From contig CM060953.1 of assembly GCA_030765055.1 (NCBI GenBank), forward strand, positions 75,266,336-75,330,335: DNA of 64,000 nucleotides, in the 5' to 3' direction. Below the pieces are notes generated by a model. The model did not search any database. It saw only the letters and a list, made by a program, of their open reading frames with translations, and was not told the origin of the DNA. The DNA is from Mantis religiosa. Taxonomy: Eukaryota > Arthropoda > Insecta > Mantodea > Mantidae. Shown in pieces: positions 59,123 through 64,000 of this stretch (the first letter of the stretch is position 1; every line of letters begins with the position of its first letter). The translations under genes and the position numbers were made by a program.

Positions 59123-60441
59123 CGAGGGGGGACCCAAAAGAAACCGGATTGTTGTCAAAAAACTTTATTTGTGAACATTTTTGCAAAATTACTTAAATCA
59201 CCTTCAAAATATTCTCCATTACATGCGATGCACTTGTCAAGTCTCTTTTCCCACGGTTGGAAGCATGTTTGCGACTCTTCAAGTTTGATATTGTTCAGTG
59301 GCCTTTGCGAAGCTGTTTTCGCCGCCTCCACATCGTCATAGCGTTCCTCTTTTAGCGTTTTTTATCATTCGTGGAAATAGGAAAAAGTTGCACGGGGCTA
59401 GGTCCGGCGAAAACGGAGCGTGGGGAACGACAGACTACCTCTAAGATGCCAAATAGTGGGTCACTCTTAAGGCCGTGTGTGCTGGAGCGTTGTCGTGATG
59501 CAGAAACCAATCACATGATCGCAAAGTTCCGGGCGTTTCCTCCTCACATCCTCTCGCAGACGCCTTAAAACATCCAAGTAAAAGTACTGGTTAACAGTCT
59601 GACCAGGGGGTACGAATTCCCAATGCACAATTCCACGAACATCAAAAAAGACAATGATCATCGTCTTCACATTTGACCTCACTTGCTTTGCATTTTTTGG
59701 TCTGGTAGAATTGGGAGTCCTCGACTGGCTTGACGCTTGCTTGGTTTCTGGGTCATAACCGTAACACCAACTCTCATCCCCTGTAATAACTTTGTTCAAG
59801 AAGTTTGGATCACATGCAATCTCTGTTTTCAAGTCCTGACACACATTCATGCGGATGGTTTTATGCTCCTGTGTGAGAAGGCGCGGAACAAATTTAGCAG
59901 CAACACGTCTCATGTGCAAATCCTCCCTCAAAATCCGCTGGCACGAGCTCCAACTGATTCCCGTCGCTGCTGAAATTTGATCGATTGTTTGGTGAAGACC
60001 CTCGTTTATCTGTTGGCGGAGCTTTTCAGCGTTCTCCTCATTTCGCGATGTTGAAGTGCGTCCAGAACGAGCTTGGTCTCCAACACACATCTCACCACGT
60101 TTAAAGCGCCTAAACCACTCGAAAACCTGTGTGTGACTCATAGCGTCCTCCTGGAAAGCTTCCTGAAGCATTTGGTGCGTCTCCGTTGCAGTTTTTAAGC
60201 AGGAAACAAAATTTCATACACACTCTTTGTTCTTTTAAAGTTGCCATAACGACTTCGCAGAGGTAACCCGCCAATAGTTAGAGAAACACAATACCACTCT
60301 TGCACGTTCAGTTCTACACTGACGCCGTCTGCACAGCTGTTTCATGAAGGCCTTTACTAACACAATCAAGCGTGAGAACCCTGCACTACGTCTACGAGTG
60401 GCAGCGCCCTCGGTGTCCGATTTCTTTTGGGTCCCCCCTTG
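59123..60441 (-). mobile_element. Mariner transposon, 1319 bp, both TIRs and TA duplication present
   Basis: Left end CGAGGGGGGACCCAAAAGAA is matched by the inverted right end (TTCTTTTGGGTCCCCCCTTG), and TA flanks both sides (59121-59122, 60442-60443). The length is normal for a full mariner (about 1.3 kb). The ends are well preserved, so the element could still be moved by transposase supplied elsewhere, although its own gene is broken. Confidence 0.95.
59155..60247 (-). pseudogene. Mariner transposase, full span but broken
   Basis: The start MATLKEQRVCMKFCFLLK lies at 60247. An extra A near 60200 shifts the frame. The main frame then runs 60171-59467, with the helix-turn-helix (SHTQVFEWFRRFKRGEM and ISAATGISWSSCQRILREDL) and the first catalytic Asp in VITGDESWCYGYD. 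A second frameshift near 59510 precedes LHHDNAPAHTA (second Asp). Two in-frame stops follow, then FSPDLAPCNFFLFP. The 34-residue spacing is kept, but the third catalytic residue is Asn rather than Asp. It therefore has several independent lesions. Confidence 0.92.
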
Positions 60442-60443
60442 TA

Positions 60444-60559
60444 TATTGCATTTGTTTATTTTACAAGTGTTTCTGATGAGTAACACTTATTTTCGGCTTA
60501 TATCTTTGCTAAACTCTTTAAACTGTTATTTTTTTTACTCTATGGCATTTTAATTGAAC
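60444..60559. other. Short spacer
   Basis: Nothing recognised. Confidence 0.4.
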
Positions 60560-61062
60560 TGGACTGGACTACACTAGAGGGGATTCGGCATGGACATCAA
60601 AACTTGGGCTATTATATCTATGCTGACAAGTGGGCGTTCGTCCCAAGGAGTTACTACAATGCCAAGGGAAGGGTCTCTTTACTTAACCAGTTGTAAACTC
60701 TTGGCACTGCCACCCAACTGCAGTCCGGAAACGGCCCCACCAGACCTGACGTCCTGGCGTCTTGCCGGAGGAGGAAGTTTTACCAAGAGAATCCATATCG
60801 CCCTGCTAAGCAACGCCGAGACACTTGACGACACTACCCTGACAGAGACCACCAGATGAGAGATGGTGTGAAATCATAATGAAGATTAAATGGAGGAACA
60901 GGAAATTCGAGTGATGTAATTAACCTACCCAGCATTCGCCTGGCAAACCGGAAAAAACACCGTGAAAACTCCATGGGTCAGGTAAGTCGGCCGTGGGTAT
61001 CGAACGCAGACCTCATGGATACGGGCCATAGACGAAACCGCCTGAACCATCCCGCTCGGTTT
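60560..61062 (-). mobile_element. 655-bp SINE-like element, second near-complete copy
   Basis: The head is at the right (complement of CCGAGCGGGATGGTTCAGGC), and CCATGGGTCAGG, GTGATGTAATTAACCTACCC and GCCGGAGGAGGAAGTTTTAC match the copy at 7000 in reverse. Box B is mutated (GTGGGTATCGAACGC). The left (3') limit is uncertain. The plus frame at 60590-60859 is a shadow of the repeat. Confidence 0.8.
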
Positions 61063-61912
61063 TTTAATGGGGAAGGCAAACTAAATGTATTTTAACTTAT
61101 TGCTTCTGATCTATTATCTGTTTCAAATGGGAAGGTGTTTGTCCTTGAGCGCCACTACGTGAAGAATCAATCCGGGTTCTGCGGTATTATCGTATTGCAT
61201 TCCCCCTAAGTGGTGTGTGAGAGCACAAACCTAATCAATCTATATGAAATACTATTCGCGCTAAGACAAAAATTCAGATTTTGACAAAACTGGTCCATGT
61301 GGAAGGAAGAGAGTAATGTATCTAACATAACCATTATAACCCCACATTTTTAGCTCAAATAGTTTTTCTAATACAAATAAATTAAATACTATTACATGTA
61401 TTATAACAATAAATCGCGACGTAAGCACTATATTGGTAGGCATGTTTACGTGTACGTATATTTGTAATTACTTAGAACTGAAACGTAAATGTTTGACATG
61501 ACGTGATAAAAGAATTACTCTGAATAATCCAATTCGAGCGAGAGGAAACAAATGTCCCGCTGCCCTGGCAGAACGTGTCTGGTCACATTATATCTTTGTT
61601 GTTGAATGGTTCGTGATCCCTATTTACTCTAGAGAGTTCAAACTGGTTGGTGTGTACGTATGTACATATACTTTTAATTACTCAGAACTGAAATTTAAAC
61701 TACTGACATGGCGTGATAAAAGAATTACTGTGAATAAATCAAGGTGTTATATTTGAGAAATAGCAAATGCTTTATCTCCTATTAGCCTTTGGAATGCTGT
61801 ATGCTTATGTTTATGAATGAATGCTGAATAAGAAGTGTTTATTTACTCTGGATAGTTCAGATCAATATCATTCAGTTGTTCTTTACACAACAGTAAAGAG
61901 TTAAATAGTGCA

Positions 61913-62010
61913 ATGGCTTGTGACAGTGTATTTAGTGGTGAGTCAAATAGGCAGGAATTACGAAGTTAGGCTCGAAGTGTTATTTTTAAGGTGTACACGT
62001 TCTTCACAAT
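61913..62010 (+). pseudogene. N-terminal transposase fragment, copy C
   Basis: MACDSVFSGESNRQELRS, then a stop (CAG to TAG relative to copy A), then ARSVIFKVYTFF. Truncated after about 98 bp, before the helix-turn-helix. Confidence 0.65.
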
Positions 62011-62130
62011 TCTTTTCGGAAACAAAAACTAAAATGAGTTATTGCAAAGATTACTTTCGCTTATAAACACGTAAAAAGTGCCTCGGCTGGAGCAACTTGC
62101 AGTTTTAATGGTATACGAGGTAACACGCCT

Positions 62131-62483
62131 CCCACCTTACCTACCACTGCCAAACTAATCCAATTGAGTTGGTGTGGGCTCAAATAAAAAGGGAGGTTGC
62201 AAACAGAAATAATACTTTTAAACTGACGGACGTTGAACGACTTGTTCAGGAAGAAATTGACAAAGTAACACAACGGGACTGAGAAAACTGCGTGAGGCAT
62301 GCAGAAAACCTTCAAAAAGACGATTTTAAGAAAGAAATAGCACATGATGAGATTTTGGAACCTGTAATAATAAATTTGCAAGACTCGGACGATGAAGGTA
62401 GTGACAATAACGAATTGTCTCTTCACGGAAGTGACATTGACAGCGATATGGATGGGCTACGTAGTTCCATTGAATTGGAATAA
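62131..62483 (+). pseudogene. C-terminal DDE transposase fragment, copy C
   Basis: Reads YHCQTNPIELVWAQIKREVA, then NNTFKLTDVERLVQEEIDKV and TQRD; an in-frame TGA, probably a former Trp codon, follows; then ENCVRHAENLQKDDFKKEIA. A strongly acidic tail (DSDDEGSD and later) runs to the stop at 62481. NPIEL.W holds the Glu of the DDE triad in this family. The segments with the first two Asp residues are deleted. Confidence 0.82.
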
Positions 62484-62768
62484 CAGGCAACTCGTAAACT
62501 ATAATTACAGTTGTAGTATTTTAAAATATACATAATTTGCGAAAATGCTTTTTGCGATTTTGATTTTGGCAACTGTATCATTGTAAAAGTTTGTAAAATA
62601 TAATTTGCGTACCCTTACGTCTGCGCCAAGCAGAGCTGCAAGTTGTCTGAGTGTGCGAGAGAGAGAGGGAAATATAAAAGGAGTGGGGTAACAAGCTGGC
62701 AACGCTGAGTGTGATATGCATTTGATTAGCTGAACTCCAGAACTCTTCCCATTTGAAACACATAATAG

Positions 62769-64000
62769 TAATTACTGCCTAGCTTTAATCTGGTTTCAAA
62801 GACAATTTCACACATACATCACTCCTCGTATGGACCAATCAAGTACTAGGATTCGTCAAATACCGACCAATCGCTGATCTCTAAATGGATAATTCTACAA
62901 CAGGTAAAATTATCGCTAAATAGTGATCCCATGTTCCTTTATTGTTGCGTGCAATGATCACATGAGCGTTACATCGACAAGTATACTTAGGGCTTTTGCG
63001 TTAATAGCACACTGTCGATGTAATGTGGTGTCATTTTTTCTGGCCTTTAGGAAAAACCCATATGACCATCGAAGGGAAAACAATAAAGGAAAACTTAAGG
63101 GGAGTAAGAGAGACTAAATGTGTAGATCACTTTCTTGAAGAAATTGAATAATTGTACACTGGTTGGCGGCATGACTGTAAATAGGGTTATGGTACTAGCA
63201 GGAAAGCGAACAGAATGGTGAAGCAGGCCGCGGAGGTACGGTGTCTTTAATTTTGTTCTTTTTTTGTAGGGACGAAACAGTGATAAATAAACGCTTAGGA
63301 ATATTTATCTTAATTATAATTACATCTTAATCAACTTTCTCTTCTCAAGTAATGCCGGAAGTATATTACTTTCTTAGCGCTCTCCTAATTGACGTTTTGT
63401 TTAAAGCTGATTTTTTGCCCTGTTAATTCTCATCTCGCAGCAATCATCATTATCATAATAATGATAGCCTCATCTGCCTTATCCGTCTTCATCCTCTTCT
63501 TATCCATGACAATCAATCATCCCTGTTGGGACTTCTTCTTGGTTGTCTTCTGTGTTTTGAATCTACTTTCTTGGATTTGGAAGAAATTTTCAAATTAAAA
63601 ATAACTTTCAAACTATGATTTACTTTTAAATTGAAATGAATCTTTGTGAATTAAGACTAAAGAGCCGCTATTGTGATAACCAACTGTTACATCTCGATGT
63701 GTACGTAATCTGAGATAAATGCGCAAATTTTAGGAGCATTGGACACATTATTAAATGAGCGACAGATTATCATTTCAAAAGAAATGCAGCCTTCAAATAA
63801 AAATAGGTAATTTTAAAGAGCCTTCAAGTGAAGTCATCAGCTATTTAATCTCCCGTTTTCCCATAACTAAATAAAATGTCGTAGGAGAATCTACATTTAT
63901 ACAAAGTGCAGAATAATTACAGACCATATGAAACCGGACCCAATGTTGGGACTCGAGTTTAATTAAGGATTAGAGAATTATGAAGAAGGAGTTAGAATAT
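62769..64000. other. AT-rich spacer, nothing recognised
   Basis: Short frames only (62923-63117, 63389-63598), without recognisable domains. No element ends were seen before the window edge. Confidence 0.5.

Larger units (their letters stand above)
61111..62768 (+). mobile_element. IS630/Tc1-like DDE element, copy C (longer, retains transposase C terminus)
   Basis: Ends CTATTATCTGTTTCAAATGG and CATTTGAAACACATAATAG. The 5' part is collinear with copies A and B. Between the first exon and the 3' region it retains about 430 bp (about 62055-62490) that A and B lack, encoding the transposase C terminus. It shows what the parental element looked like. Confidence 0.87.

Noticed and set aside
60590..60859. 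An 89-aa plus-strand protein
   Set aside because: It is antisense to the tRNA-headed repeat, which matches the copy at 7000.

Overview
This 64 kb window looks like intergenic or intronic DNA from a large, repeat-rich animal genome, most likely an insect. A hemimetabolous insect such as a cockroach relative fits best, judging from the tRNA-derived SINEs, mariner subfamilies and DDE transposons; this is an impression, not a database result. There is no operon structure, no rRNA, no CRISPR and no convincing intact host gene. Nearly everything recognisable is mobile DNA in an AT-rich background, and most lies in decayed or non-autonomous copies.

Layout. 0-8 kb: a 3' fragment of an RTE-like LINE (minus strand), a dimeric tRNA-derived SINE, a foldback element whose arms carry tRNA-like sequences (with a second element inserted in it), a solo LTR, and a 655-bp tRNA-headed SINE-like element with a 12-bp target duplication. 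8-20 kb: a mariner relic running straight into a ~980-bp (ATT)n array, a small multi-arm foldback, a SINE with a long (CA)n tail, a hairpin repeat, an IS630/Tc1-like DDE element (copy A), a LINE relic and a second solo LTR. 20-31 kb: a SINE with a perfect 15-bp duplication, a 1.18-kb TIR element with the first exon of a DDE transposase, a pogo-like transposase tail, a 114-bp palindrome, a second tRNA-arm foldback, a GC-rich island, and a Penelope-like fragment with a hammerhead-ribozyme-like core. 31-40 kb: mariner relic, nested tRNA-arm foldbacks, a Harbinger element, and a LINE split by a 1.54-kb foldback element. 40-53 kb: three more solo LTRs, LINE tails, a DDE transposase pseudogene, and a SINE cleanly inserted in a LINE. 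53-64 kb: DDE element copies B and C, a SINE-in-SINE-in-LINE nest, a ~1.05-kb (AAT)n array, a (CT)n array with a SINE in it, and an almost full-length mariner with an Asn at the third catalytic position.

How the parts relate. The seven SINEs with a Val-tRNA-like head, the Glu-tRNA-like SINEs and the 655-bp elements are non-autonomous; several have 11-15-bp target duplications of the kind made by LINE machinery. LINE fragments are present, but which LINE mobilised which SINE cannot be decided here. The DNA transposons carry only partial transposases and would need enzyme supplied in trans. The five related LTRs each have their own 4-bp duplication and no internal region, so each is a solo LTR left by recombination.

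The items most worth a second look are the tRNA-arm foldbacks, the three-copy DDE family (two copies reduced to one exon), the 1.54-kb foldback inside a LINE, the hammerhead-like motif, and the kilobase-scale trinucleotide arrays with internal hexamer blocks.
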